Source of the DNA: Malania oleifera
Taxonomy: Eukaryota > Streptophyta > Magnoliopsida > Santalales > Ximeniaceae
DNA length: 64,000 bases
Assembly: GCF_029873635.1 (NCBI RefSeq)
Contig: NC_080422.1
Location: forward strand, 18,931,095 to 18,995,094
Reading direction: 5' to 3'
Positions 47,762-58,900 of the stretch are shown here, one piece after another. The notes beneath the pieces were generated by a model. The model made no database searches and had not been told where the DNA came from. It saw only the letters and a program-made list of their open reading frames with translations. The position numbers and the translations under genes are program-made. The first letter of the stretch is position 1; every line of letters starts with the position of its first letter.

Positions 47762-49180
47762 GTGAAGGAACCGTTATGGGATGAGTTGGGGCTCAAGGAC
47801 ATTCAAGTAGTCAGTGAGTTCCCGGATGTGTTTCTAGATGATTTACCCGGTCTACCTCTGGATCGAGAGGTAGAGTTTGCTATAGAGTTGTTACCTAACA
47901 AGGCACCGATCTCTAAAACTCCGTACTGGATGGCTCCAGTAGAACTTTGAGAGTTGAAGGAGCAGTTGCAGGAATTACTGGACAGGGATTTCAATCAACT
48001 TAGTGTTTCGCCCTGGGGAGCTCTAGTATTGTTTGTGAAGAAGAAGGATGGGTCGATGCGGATGTGCATTGATTACCGTAAGATTAACAAGGTGACTATG
48101 AGGAATCACTATCCTTTGCCTCGTATAAATGATCTTTTTGACTAGTTGCAGGGGACGCAGGTCTTTTCGAAGATTGACTTGCAATCAAGACATCATCAGG
48201 TGAGGGTCAAATCAGAGGATGTAGCAAAGATAGCTTTTCGAACCAGATACAGCCACTACGAATTCTTGGTCATGCCATTTGGGTTAATGAATGCTCTGGT
48301 GGTATTCATGGATTTGATGAACAGAGTTTTCCATGAGTACCTGGATCGATTTGTGGTGGTATTCATTGATGACATTCTGGTATGCTCGAGGATTTCGGAA
48401 GAGCATGAGGACCATTTGAGGTTAGTATTACAGACTTTATGGGAGAAGAAGTTGTATGCTAAATTAAAGAAGTGTGAATTCTGGTTGAGTCAGATTGTAT
48501 TCTTAGGCCACGTGCTTAATGGTGATGGTATATTAGTTGATCCTAACAAGATTGAAGCTGTGATTGATTGGGTGAGGCTGAAGAATGTGTAGGAGGTTTG
48601 GAGTTTTCTAAGACTGGCGAGTTATTATCGTCAGTTCGTGGAGGGTTTCTCTAAACTATTTGGGCCTCTGACTCGATTGACTAGAAAGGGCGTACAGTTT
48701 GAGTAGACCAGTGATTGCGAGCAGTATTTTCAGGAGTTGAAGTACCGGCTGGTTACCGCTCCAGTTTTGACCATTTCTTCGGGAGATGGTGGGTTTGTGA
48801 TTTATAGTGACGCGTCTTTGAAGGGTTTGGGATGTGTGCTTATGCAATAGGGTAAGGTAGTAGTATATGCTTCTTGGCAACTGAAAGAGTATAAGAAGAA
48901 TTACCCTACGCATAATCTGGAGTTGGCTGCTGTTGTATATGCACTGAAGATCTGGCGACACTAGATGTATGGTGTGCAATGCGAGATCTTTACTAACCAC
49001 AAAAGTCTCAGGTATTTCTTCACGCAGAAGGAGTTGAATATGAGGCAGATACGGTGGCTTGAGTTGATAAGGACTACGATTACACGATCAGTTCTCACCC
49101 GGGGAAGGCTAATGTGGTAGCTAATGCATTGAGTCGGAAGTCGGGACTTGTGGTTGTATCTGCGGTTGTAACTCAGTGTC
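47762..49180 (+). pseudogene. Ty3 reverse transcriptase and RNase H
   Basis: RT motifs in order: [76 protein letters not shown] and the active site [12 protein letters not shown]. RNase H follows: [38 protein letters not shown], a CEIFTNHKSLRYFF block. Stops at 47948, 48143, 48590, 48704, 48848 and 48962 and a frame change near 49060 break it. Confidence 0.9.
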
Positions 49181-49269
49181 ACATCAGATGAGATTTTGAG
49201 AGCTCATGTATAGAGTTGGTGTTTGGTGATCATCAGGCTTTCTTTTCTAGTCTGGTGGTCTAGCCGACT

Positions 49270-50110
49270 TTGTTCGAGTGTATTAAGGCCGCGCAGGCTA
49301 GTGATGCGGAGTTAGTAGAGGATATGGAAAAGGTACGGCAGGGATTAGCTATAGAGTTTAACATCTTTGAGGGAGGTGTGTTGAGGTTTGGGACTAGGTT
49401 ATGTGTTCCGAACAACGACGAGATCAGAAGGAAGATTTTGGAGGAGATGCATCATTCTCTATATACTCTGTATACGAAACATCCTAGTAGTACAAAGATG
49501 TATCGGGACTTGCGTGAGACCTTCTGGTGGTCTGGTATAAAGAGGCAGATTGCTCAGTTTGTGGAGTAGTGTCTGACGTTTCAGTAGGTGAAAGCTGAAC
49601 ATTAGAAGCCGGAAGGGTCGCTGCAGCCTTTGCCTATTCCGGTGTGGAAATGGGAGCATATTTCCATGAATTTTGTGACCGGATTGCCACTAGCGCTTCA
49701 CGGGCAGAATGCTATTTGGGTAATTGTGGACAAGTTGACGAAATCTACTCATTTCATATCGATGAAGGTTGGCTATCCTTTGAGTAGGCTAGCAGAAATG
49801 TACGTGCTTGAGATTGTGAGAATGCACAGAGTACTGGTGTCCATTGTATCAGATTGGGATCCAAGGTTTACTTCTCGATTCTAGATGAGCTTGCAGGAGG
49901 CGTTGGGGATGAAGCTTACTTTCAGTACAACGTTCCACCCCCAGACTGATGGACAGTCGGAGAGGACAATACAAATTTTGGAGGATATGTTGCGAGCTTG
50001 CGTGTTAGACTTTTTTGGTAGCTGGATACAATTTACAAGAGTTCGCTTATAATAACAGCTTCTAGACTAGTATCGGGATGGCACCGTTCGAGGCTTTGTA
50101 TGGTCGGAGG
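49270..50110 (+). pseudogene. Ty3 integrase
   Basis: An HHCC-type N-terminus is present (MHHSLYTLYTKHPSSTKMYR, then FWWSGIKRQI), but the second cysteine of the final CxxC is phenylalanine (CLTF) and stops lie at 49567, 49585 and 49603. The core includes [31 protein letters not shown] and HPQTDGQSERTIQILEDML. The three acidic residues of the DDE triad appear kept. Confidence 0.88.
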
Positions 50111-50199
50111 TGTCGATCTCCTTTGTGTTGGGATGAGGGTGGTGAACATCAAGTGTTAGGACCTGAACTTGTGCAGTAGGCATCTGAGAAGGTGGGTTT

Positions 50200-50696
50200 G
50201 ATCTGAGAGAGGATTAGATCAACTCAGAGTAGGCAGAAAAGTTACGCAAATGTTTGTCGTCGTGATTTAGAGTTCGAGGTAGGGGGTAAGGTATTTCTGC
50301 GCATCGCTCCGATGAAAGGGGTGATGAGATTTGGGAGGAAGGGCAAGCTAAGCCCGAGGTATATCGGACCATTCGAGGTACTTGAGCAAGTGGGTCCGGT
50401 AGCCTACAAGATTGCACTACCCCCAGCACTCTCGAGGGTCCATGATGTGTTTCACGTATCCATGTTAAGAAGGTAGGTGTTGGACCTATCGCATGTTATT
50501 AGCTATGATAAGTTGGAAATTGGGGATACTTTAGCGTATGAGGAGATACCTGTTCAAGTTTTGGACCGTAAAGTTTAGAGGCTTTGTATTAAAGAGATAC
50601 CGTTAGTGAAGGTATTGTAGTGAAACCACGAGATTGAGGAAGCTTCTTGGGAACTGGAAACGAAAATACGCCGGAAGTATCCATAGTTATTTTGAG
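50200..50696 (+). pseudogene. Ty3 integrase C-terminus and chromodomain-like end
   Basis: Recognisable phrases are a [20 protein letters not shown] block, [22 protein letters not shown] and NHEIEEASWELETKIRRKYP. The last is the degenerate chromodomain-type end typical of Tekay/Del elements, thought to guide insertion to heterochromatin. Stops replace several expected residues, including one where the family has tryptophan. Confidence 0.8.
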
Positions 50697-50945
50697 TACT
50701 TGTACGTCATCCTACTATGGGTTGGGATAGGTGGTTGGTCTTCGGGAGTGTGTATATTGTGAACTCCAAAGACAGTTTATGTTGTAACCACGGTATTCCT
50801 CCATCATAAGTGAGGGTGTATATGTATGTGTATGATGGGGGCTATGTTATAGTAGTCGCCAATTTTTCTCTGGAGTTGCATGTATGTATTCAGTTGTATG
50901 AGTTTGTGAATGAGAGATGACAAATTTCGAGGATGAAATTTTTGT

Positions 50946-50958
50946 AAGGAGGGGAGAC
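50946..50958 (+). other. Ty3 polypurine tract
   Basis: A purine-rich aaggaggggagac lies directly before the TATAAGAACC start of the 3' LTR. Confidence 0.85.
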
Positions 50959-52789
50959 TATAAGAACCCAAACCATGATATATGGGTTTAAATAAATATG
51001 AGAGGGGCAAATTGGGAATTTAGTAGATTTTGTCGACGAAGCCAGTATTCGTTGACAAAGTCCATATAAGTCTCATCAACGAAGTTTAGAGGCTCATTGA
51101 CGAGGAGAAGCCGAGGGGTTTCGAAAAATTGGAGACCCCAGACTCATCGACGAAGTCTTGGTCTCGTCGACGAGAAGACTATAAAGCCACGTCGATGAGG
51201 ATGCAATTCGTCGACGAGAAGTGGCCGGGTCAAAGGGCTATAAATATAAGTTTCATTACTTTCAAGCTAAGAAAACTCAAATATCTTCTCTCTATCTCTC
51301 TAAAACTCTCCCTACTCTCCATCTCTCTAGATTTCTTCGCCGATCGTCGTGAGAATCATAAATATGAAGTTACCACGAGGATCGTGGAAGGATTCTCTAC
51401 AAGTTCTACGGATCAGAATTCTGTTTCAGAGACTTTGAGTTTGGCATAAAATCGAGATAAGGCTCGATTTTCAATTTTGATCCGGTAGTTTTGTAGAGAA
51501 CGATGTTATGAGTATATTCTGTACTATTGGTTGTAGGTTTTGGAACTCAGTTCGCTGTTTAGGGACCTTAGAGTTCGGGATTTGCTATTTGGGGTAAAGG
51601 TAAGGAGAATTGTGTTTATATTGGTTATTTTTGAAATCGGACTCGGTAGAACTGTGGTTCACGGTCCCGTGTGTGTGTTTTGGCTACTCATTTGGGGGGA
51701 GCTAACGGGGAAAACTATGGGTTTTTCATGAATACAGTTTTGGGGAAAAAGGGGCGACGGGCTGCATCCCTGGTTTTGTTGCAAACCAAATGTATATGTT
51801 GATTTATACTGTGTTATACGGATGGTCGTGCCTTGACTTGTTTAAACTGTATGTATTTGGAAAACCATGATTTTAGATTACCAAATGGGTGTGGTTTGTT
51901 TGGTTATATGAGCATGCATGCGTGTGTGATTGGTTGAAATGCTAGTAGGAACATGGTTCCGAATTGTTCTAGGTATTGAGAGTGTCCGGATCTATATCCG
52001 AGGGTGTATGAAATCACTGGCCATAGATTAGCAGAGTGTCCGACTGTATATCCTAGGGCGTGAGCCTATTCCGGCATATTAGGCCGAAGGGTGTGGATCC
52101 ACTAGTTTGGCGTCAGTACGATGTCATGGGAGTCGGGAACTAGCCATGTTTCGATGGCGCCGTGTTACGCGGGTTGGCTACGAGCCAACACCGTATGTTG
52201 TGGGTCAGCTTCGGGCTGATGGGTGTGACGACCTCGGGATTGTTGATCATGCGTGCATGTGCATGTATGCACTGTTGTGAATTAGTACTGAAACTGCATT
52301 TAACTGCGTTTATGTTGCATCATGATAACACTCAAATGCCACACACCAATATAAACTCAGTTCTTCCTTACTGAGAGGTGTCTCACCCCTACTGTACGTA
52401 CATTTTTACAGGTCCTTCGAGTAACTAGAACTTGCGTCCTTGTGTCGAGAGCATAGTCGCCGGTGTACTGTGGATAGCGCTTGGGTAAGTGCTAAGACTT
52501 GTATTTTGTGGGTTGCCATTTTGGGATATGTTTGGCACCTGTTTGTACGTTATTGATGGAACATTGATTCTGTCCTTGTATAGACTCTGGTGTGGTACTG
52601 TATGTATATAGACTGACCGTATTTCCGCTGCATATATTATGTTGTGTTTGGATGTGTATAGGGTGCCTAGGAACCCCACGAGGTCGGACCCTTATCCTTG
52701 TTCTGTATTTTGGATGTTTTGTATGATACAGGAACTAGTTGGTTTACATTTTCACTCCTAGGTCCCATTTCCGGGTTCTGGGCGTGACA
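50959..52789 (+). mobile_element. Ty3 3' LTR
   Basis: It aligns with 44140-45917 from end to end, with scattered substitutions by eye. It has eight TCGTCGACGA-like units (51029-51225) before TATAAATA, and an extra 50 bp at about 52174-52223 made of two perfect small hairpins. Confidence 0.92.
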
Positions 52790-52794
52790 TTTAT

Positions 52795-52852
52795 AGTTCC
52801 AAATTTTTTTACTTTAATTTTTCTAAATTTCTTTCTTTATTTCATTTACAAT
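52795..52852 (+). mobile_element. Copia 5' LTR, second part
   Basis: It resumes the LTR after the TTTAT duplication: agttccaaattttttta...ctttaatttttct, matching 55770-55831. The end is followed at once by the PBS. Confidence 0.85.
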
Positions 52853-52866
52853 ACGTTATCAGTACG
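52853..52866 (+). other. Copia primer binding site
   Basis: The sequence cgttatcagtacga resembles the CGTTATCAGCACGA motif that follows the 5' LTR in this group of plant copia elements. Confidence 0.55.
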
Positions 52867-53138
52867 ATCAAGTCCCTAATGGTATAACAGAGTCTTTTAA
52901 GTTTCATTGGTATTATTCAAAGGTAAGAATCTTGTTTGTTTTTTTTTTTTAACATTTGTTATCTATATATATAATTTAATTTTCTTTTTTATCAAACTAT
53001 ATTTATGTGTTAACTATATCTCTTATCTTGAATATGAGTTCTTAAAAATGTTTTTATGTTAAAATATATGTGAGAATAACATTTTCATTTTAATATTTAC
53101 CTAACTTTGAATTTTTATTTGTTTTTCAAAATGACTTT

Positions 53139-53995
53139 TTGATGTCAAACCTCATGAAGCTTGAATTCATTGTCCTTGATATTTCTGGAAGAAGTTATCT
53201 ACCATGGGTACTTGATGCTGAGATTCACCTTAATGCTATGAATCTTGGTAGTACAATTGAAGAAATAAATCAAGCATCCCTGCAGAATAGCGCAAAGGTA
53301 ATGATTTTCCTTCGACACCATTTACACGAAGAATTGAAAATTGAGTACCTTACTATTAAGGATTCATTAGTCCTTTGGAACAACTTAAAAGAGATATATG
53401 AACACCAAAAAAAAAAAAAAAAATGGTAATTCTTCAAAAAAAAACTCAACATGATTGGATACGCTTGCGATTGCAAGATTTTAAAACTGCAAGTGAATAT
53501 AATTTAGCCTTATTTAAAATTAGCTCTCAATTGAAGTTATGTGAAAAAAAAAATTACTGATGATGATATGTTAGAAAAAAACATATTTGACTTTTCATGC
53601 CTCGAATGTGCTTCTTCAGCAGTAATATCGAGAGCATAGATTTACAAAATATTATGAACTAATTTCTTATTTACTGATGGCTGAACAACATAAAGAGCTT
53701 TTGTTGAAAAATCATCAATATCGTCAAACTGGCTCAACACCATTCCCTAAAGTGAATGTGGTTTTTTCTCAAGGTCGTGGATGAGGTCGTGGTGGTAAAA
53801 AGGGTCATGGTAGGAAAAATTGTTGGACCTGTGATGATCATCCTTCAAAGTTTGAAAGTAAAGGTGCTGAAAAGACTCAAAGTAAAAGGATAGAAAATAA
53901 AGAAAGTTCTGAACAAAATAACGAAGTGCAAAATAATGACAATATTTGCTATAGGTGTGGAACAAAAGGTCATTGGTCTCGAATATGTTGCACTC
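53139..53995 (+). pseudogene. Copia gag with zinc knuckle, frameshifted
   Basis: It starts MMSNLMKLEFIVLDISGRSY, a plant copia gag of the UBN2 type, and runs on to LKIEYLTIKDSLVLWNNLKE. A 17-A run at 53407-53423 throws the frame; gag continues after it as TQHDWIRLRLQDFKTASEYN. Further stops follow, for example in the glycine/arginine-rich stretch near 53788. The zinc knuckle CYRCGTKGHWSRIC (CX2CX4HX4C, from 53949) is intact. Confidence 0.8.
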
Positions 53996-54015
53996 CTAAA
54001 CACCTAGTTGATCTT

Positions 54016-54525
54016 TACAAGGCGCGTCTTGTAACACAAGGTTTCTCACAAAGGCCTAATATAGATTATAATGAGACATATTCCCTTGTTATGGATGCAG
54101 TTACTTTCAGATTTCTGATTAATTTAACTATTGCTAAAGGACTTGTCATTCGCCTCATAGACATAGTAATAACTTACTTGTATGGCTCATTGGATAATGA
54201 CATATATATGAAAATCCCTTAAGGATTTAAAATGTTTGAAGCATATAATCCAAAATAACAGCAAATGTATTTTGTTAAATTACAAAGATCCTTGTATGAA
54301 CTGAAGCAATCTAGACGAATATGGTACAATCGTCTAAGTGAATATTTTTTAAAAATTGGATATGAAAATAATCTTATTTGTCCTTGTGTTTTTATCAAGA
54401 AGATAAATTTTGGATTTGCTATAGTCGCAATTTATGTTGATGACATAAATATAGTAGGAACTCTAGAAGAAATCTCAACGACTGCTCACTACTTAATGAA
54501 AGAATTTGAAATGAAGGATTTTTAG
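54016..54525 (+). pseudogene. Copia reverse transcriptase, joined in frame to gag by deletion
   Basis: Directly after the gag phrase HLVDLY the frame runs into KARLVTQGFSQRPNIDYNET, the start of the copia RT domain. VMDAVTFRFLI and a DIYMKIP block follow, then stops near 54221 and 54256, then LYELKQSRRIWYNRL and the active-site block AIYVDDINIVG. Protease and integrase, normally between gag and RT, are missing. Confidence 0.85.
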
Positions 54526-54754
54526 AAGACAAAATTTTGTCCTGGTTTTTAAGTTAAACATTTAACAAGTGGAATTCTTAGTCATCAATAATCTTACATT
54601 CTTGAAATAATTTTATATGGATAAATCTTATCCATTAAACTCCCCGATGGTTGTTCGTTCACTTGATGTAAAAAATGATCTTTTTCATCCTTGAGAAGAT
54701 GATGAAGAAATCCTTGGTCCTAAAGTACCCTATCTTAGTGCAATTGGAGTACTC

Positions 54755-55393
54755 TTGTATCATGCAAATTGCACTAGACCAGATATTGCTTTTGCAATAA
54801 ATTTGCTGGTAAAGTTTAGTTTTACACCAACTCAAAGACATTGGAATAGAGTAAAACATTTTTTTCATTATCTTCGCGGCATATCTGATATGGGTTTGTT
54901 TTACCCAAAGGGAGTAAAGTTTGTGTTGAAAGGATATGCTAATGTTGGATATCTTTTTGATCCTCATAAAGCTCGATCACAAACAGACTATATTTTTACA
55001 TGTGGTGATAATGTTATCTCATGATGATCTGTAAATCAAACGATCACTACTACCTCTTCAAACCATCTAGAAATATTGGCAATTCACGAAGCAAGTTGCG
55101 AATGTGTATGGTTAAGAACTATAATACAACACATTAAAGGGACAAGTGGATTATCATTGGAGAATGACAAGCCAATAATATTGTATGAGGACAATGCAGC
55201 ATGTATTGTACAAATCAAATGTGGGTACATAAAAGGTGATAGAACTAAACATATTTCACCAAAGTTCTTTTACACTCGTGAACTTTTGAATAAAGGAGAT
55301 GTTGACATTTGCAAAATTCGTTCAAATGACAACTCAGCAGATTTATTCACAAGAGCATTGTCAACTTCAATTTTTCAAAAAACATGTACATAA
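54755..55393 (+). pseudogene. Copia RNase H and C-terminus of pol
   Basis: Motifs in order: NCTRPDIAFAINLL, KGYANVGYLFDPHKARSQTD, a CVWLRTIIQHI block, then ILYEDNAACIVQIKCGYIKG, DRTKHISPKFF and DLFTRAL. A stop near 55022 falls where the family has an ISWRS-type motif. The frame ends just before a purine-rich region and the 3' LTR. Confidence 0.85.
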
Positions 55394-55550
55394 TATTGGA
55401 ATACGACAACTTAAGGACATTTCTTAATTGATTGTATTTTTTAGGGGAAGTATGAATACTGTACTCTTCTTTTTTTTCGTTAAGGTTTTGTCCCACGGGG
55501 TTTTCCTTAGCGAAGGTTTTAGCGAGACATATTCATAATGTATAGTCATC

Positions 55551-55831
55551 AAAGGGGAAGTGTTGTAAAACGTGTATATTATACATGTGGATGACTATCT
55601 TGAAAATATGTTATAACTTTTGGTATGCCCACATAATGGTTCATTATAGAATTGACTTTTGGGATGCCAATATAATCTTTGCTTATATAAAGACATGTTT
55701 TACAGCCAAAATGGAAAAAAGAAGATGATTAACAACATTTAGTTCCTGAATAACTAGACTACTGAATTTCTATAACTCCAAATTTCTTTACTTTAATTTT
55801 TCTATGATTCTCTCTTTATTTCATTATAACA
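55551..55831 (+). mobile_element. Copia polypurine tract and 3' LTR
   Basis: Polypurine aaaggggaag (55551-55560) is followed by TGTTGTAAAACG, the LTR start. The 271-bp LTR ends ttataaca at the TCCAT duplication. A TATA-like cttatataaag lies near 55681. Confidence 0.88.
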
Positions 55832-55836
55832 TCCAT

Positions 55837-56034
55837 TACATTTTGTTTATAAATGAAATATTGTATGCATGAAATACAAATTATAGAGTATGAAATAGTT
55901 TTTTTGAAGTTATTTTTGTGAAGATTTATATTATTATGAAATAAGGCAAAAATTACATATGAATTATTATTTGGATAAGCAAGAAAAAATATACTTTTGT
56001 TTTTTCTTAACAATACCTTCTTTAGAATAAAAAA
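55837..56034. other. AT-rich spacer between copia and SINE
   Basis: No feature could be supported here. Confidence 0.6.
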
Positions 56035-56048
56035 AGTTATTAGTTAAT

Positions 56049-56325
56049 ACCCCCAACAGTTACTCAAGTGGTAAGGTGGCATGTTTTCTCCTAGCAGGTC
56101 CAGGGTTCGAGTGCCATGGATGGATGCGACTCCTATTGCTAAAGACATGGTGGACTCGGTCTGTGTTGGATGGCTACTACTGAATTATGCGAGATTAAAC
56201 CCTGACTTTACCTGGCAAAGAGGACTAGGGGTCTCCTTTAGCTTCCAGAATTGGTGCTGCTTAAGAAGGTCCGAAGGATCGGCTTGAGGCAAGAGTCTTT
56301 GGGCTATAAAAAAGAAAAAGAAAAG
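56049..56325 (+). mobile_element. tRNA-derived SINE
   Basis: A 277-bp unit with an RNA polymerase III box A-like tactcaagtggt (56061-56072) and box B ggttcgagtgcc (56104-56115), about 32 bp apart, then a tRNA-unrelated body and an A-rich tail (aaaaaagaaaaagaaaaga). It is flanked by a perfect 14-bp duplication AGTTATTAGTTAAT at 56035-56048 and 56326-56339. SINEs are copied by LINE machinery; LINE remnants lie elsewhere in the window. I cannot name the family. Confidence 0.9.
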
Positions 56326-56339
56326 AGTTATTAGTTAAT

Positions 56340-58900
56340 GTATGTATGTATATGTGTATGGTTTGTCTTATTAGTTATCAAGTTCATGTTTTATGTATTA
56401 ATTGGCTTTTTATTTTTGCCCTCTCTTCTTTTGTTTTTTTTTTTAAGGGTTTGGTTTTGATTACAAAAAATAATTCTTCATTTTTTGCTACCAATTTACC
56501 AAATAGTTTTTAAAAAATACCACTTATGTTCCTTCCGAATTTATATAACAAAATTTTAAATAAATGGTTTGTCACTCTTTCTTATATATAAACTTGTGAA
56601 ACTATAAAACAAAATGTATTTTATAGGTGTTTGGAAAATTATAAATGGAAAATAAAATTATTTTTCTACAAGTAAAACAGCTAAATAAGGTTAAATCTCT
56701 CTCAAGTCTCCTCTCAGTCTCTACGTCTTTTAGATTTTTACTAGCAAAGCACGAGTATGATTTCAAAAAATCACTATAAAATAACGTCATTAGATTATAA
56801 AGTTACAAATAATATGGAATATCAACTTTGTACATTAATCACAAATTTTAACTATATAATTGGATATAAGTTTCAAAATTTTAGTAACATTCTTATATAT
56901 TTCAAATACTTCCCTTAAACCCAAATTTGGTTTAAAAAAAAATCATAGGTATTGAGGTTTTTATTTATTTATTTATTTTAATGTTTTTAATAATTTGAAT
57001 ATATCTTATAAATTTATAGCTTAATAAACTTTTTTAAAATTTGAAACTCGTCCATAAATAAAATTATCCATCTCTTGAAGCTTACCATAAATATCTCTCA
57101 AACATCCTCTCATTCTCTACCATTTCTTATGAGTTGCTTGCACGTTGAACAAGTCATTGAATTCACATGATGGCTTACAACATTTTGGAAGCTTAAATTG
57201 AAACCTTAAGTTTAAATAGTATGCAACACCAAAATTGTACAGAGTTTTATCAAATCCACATAATTCAAATCTAAGACTTGAAATTCATACTCTTAAATAA
57301 ATTATTGAGGGTGTGTTCTGTATTATTTCTATTTTATGCCTTATGTTTTCGTTTGTGCATAGTGAAGAAACAGATTGTGACAATGAGTTTGTTTATACTA
57401 GCAGTTGTCTATTTCTATAATTGATTTTTTGACCACTTATGGAAAAATTGAAAGTCAAAATTTAATACTTTCACTTATTTTGGCAACATATTATCAAAAT
57501 ATTTTAATACTTATAATTATTTTTTTTGGAATTAAATCATTCATTTCATATATACTTTTTAAATTTTTTTTTTAAAAAAATCATCTCAAAAATTTAATCA
57601 TGAATAAAATATAAATGAAATTTTCACCAAAAATAAAATTATGTCATGTACTAAAGATTTTTTTGTGAAGTGAGTTTGGAAATAAAATAATTATGCAAAA
57701 ATAGTCATAATAATTTTATCTTTATTATAGTATTTTTAAAATTGTATTATTTTTTAAATTTATTGTTTTAGTCATAATTTTTTAATTGTAAAATAGTTCA
57801 TGAATTAAAAATGAGCATTTATTTAATTAAGCTTTTAATTTTATTTTAGTTCTAAAAATATTATCCAAGCAAGTTGTTAGTTTACAATTTTTAAAATTTT
57901 TGTTTATGATTTTAGTTTTTATTTTTTAATTAATTTCCATAAATTTTGTTAGTAATACTGTCAATAGTCATTTTGTGATCAAACATTTCATAATCTAATT
58001 GAATAATTCAATAACTAGGTTAAAACAAAAAGAAAAAAAAATGTGCAAGGCAACCGATTGGCCACTTAAAGATGGTCAGTGAGCCATTTTCATTCCTGTT
58101 TTCGTACATGTATAAAATGATTTGGCGCCAACCTAACAGCAATTGACTGGCTCGATTAAAAATTTAAATTTTGAGATTCTTTGATTAAATTGCCTATTTA
58201 TTTGGGAGATTTCATATGTGATGGTCATTGTCATGTGTCGGTCAACGAATCATAGGATTAGTGGTTTTTGGTTGGTAATGATAGAAGTTGAAATTTTGAA
58301 TTAAATTTTAAATTTTAAATTCAAAAGTTGAACCTTCATTCCCCTCCATTTGCATGGCCTATTTATAGACCATGCATGAACCATTTATGGGCATGCCTTT
58401 GCAAGGAAAAGGAGACTTCTTAGCATTGAAATATAGAAATTTCATGCATCATTGGAGAGGGAATTAAAGTGTGATTGTGTTATTCTCTTATCTCATCTCC
58501 ATACTTCATCTCATCATTTGATTTCTTCTAAGTGATTTTTTTCCACTAGCCTACAGTATTTTTGTGATCCAAGTCAATTCTATTACCATGTTCTTACTAT
58601 TTCTATAATTGCATTTTAATTATGCATGTTTAAGTTTATATTATTGTTTTCTTTGTGGCATGCAATTTTTTGAATGTCAATTTGTGTAAACTGTTGTTCT
58701 TACTATTTCTAGAAAGAAATACATCATATTTCTTAAACAAATTGATTTTGATACCATTTCACTAAAAACAATTAATTTTGAAAAATGATTCAACAAGTTT
58801 TTTCTACACATTTTTCTTACGTTCGCACGTGGGTTTCTACAATTAGCATGTCATCTATGATAAGTGTAGATAAGATCCATGCTCGAGTTTTATAAGAATT
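56340..58900. other. AT-rich intergenic DNA, no gene recognised
   Basis: Long AT-rich stretches. A TATA-like ctatttatag and an upstream gcaattgactggctcg near 58130-58350 look like LTR remains, but I cannot define an element. Confidence 0.5.

Larger units (their letters stand above)
44140..52789 (+). mobile_element. Tekay/Del-type Ty3/gypsy chromovirus, full length, inserted in the copia LTR
   Basis: Flanked by TTTAT at 44135-44139 and 52790-52794. LTRs of 1778 and 1831 bp start TATAAGAACC and end GTGACA. Between them come an initiator-Met PBS, gag, protease, RT, RNase H, integrase and a chromodomain-like C-terminus, then a polypurine tract. The domain order and LTR style fit the Tekay/Del chromoviruses. 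More than ten stops in gag-pol make it inactive. The first two bases are TA, not TG, in both LTRs, so this was present in the active parent or arose before insertion. Confidence 0.93.
43938..55831 (+). mobile_element. Ty1/copia element, internally deleted, split by a Ty3/gypsy insertion
   Basis: TCCAT at 43933-43937 is repeated at 55832-55836, giving a perfect 5-bp target duplication. The 5' LTR is 43938-44139 plus 52795 to about 52852; the 3' LTR is 55561-55831. Without the inserted 8.65 kb the element is about 3.2 kb, shorter than the usual 4.5-5 kb. It keeps a gag start, zinc knuckle, RT and RNase H; protease and integrase are absent. Gag opens with a block known from widespread plant copia families. 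Frameshifts and stops make it non-functional. Confidence 0.88.

Noticed and set aside
54659-54967. Antisense frame over copia RNase H
   Set aside because: A shadow of the plus-strand RNase H, which has clear motifs.
56061-56120. Possible tRNA gene
   Set aside because: Box A and box B are present, but there is no complete cloverleaf or acceptor stem. The 277-bp body, A-rich tail and 14-bp duplication show a SINE.
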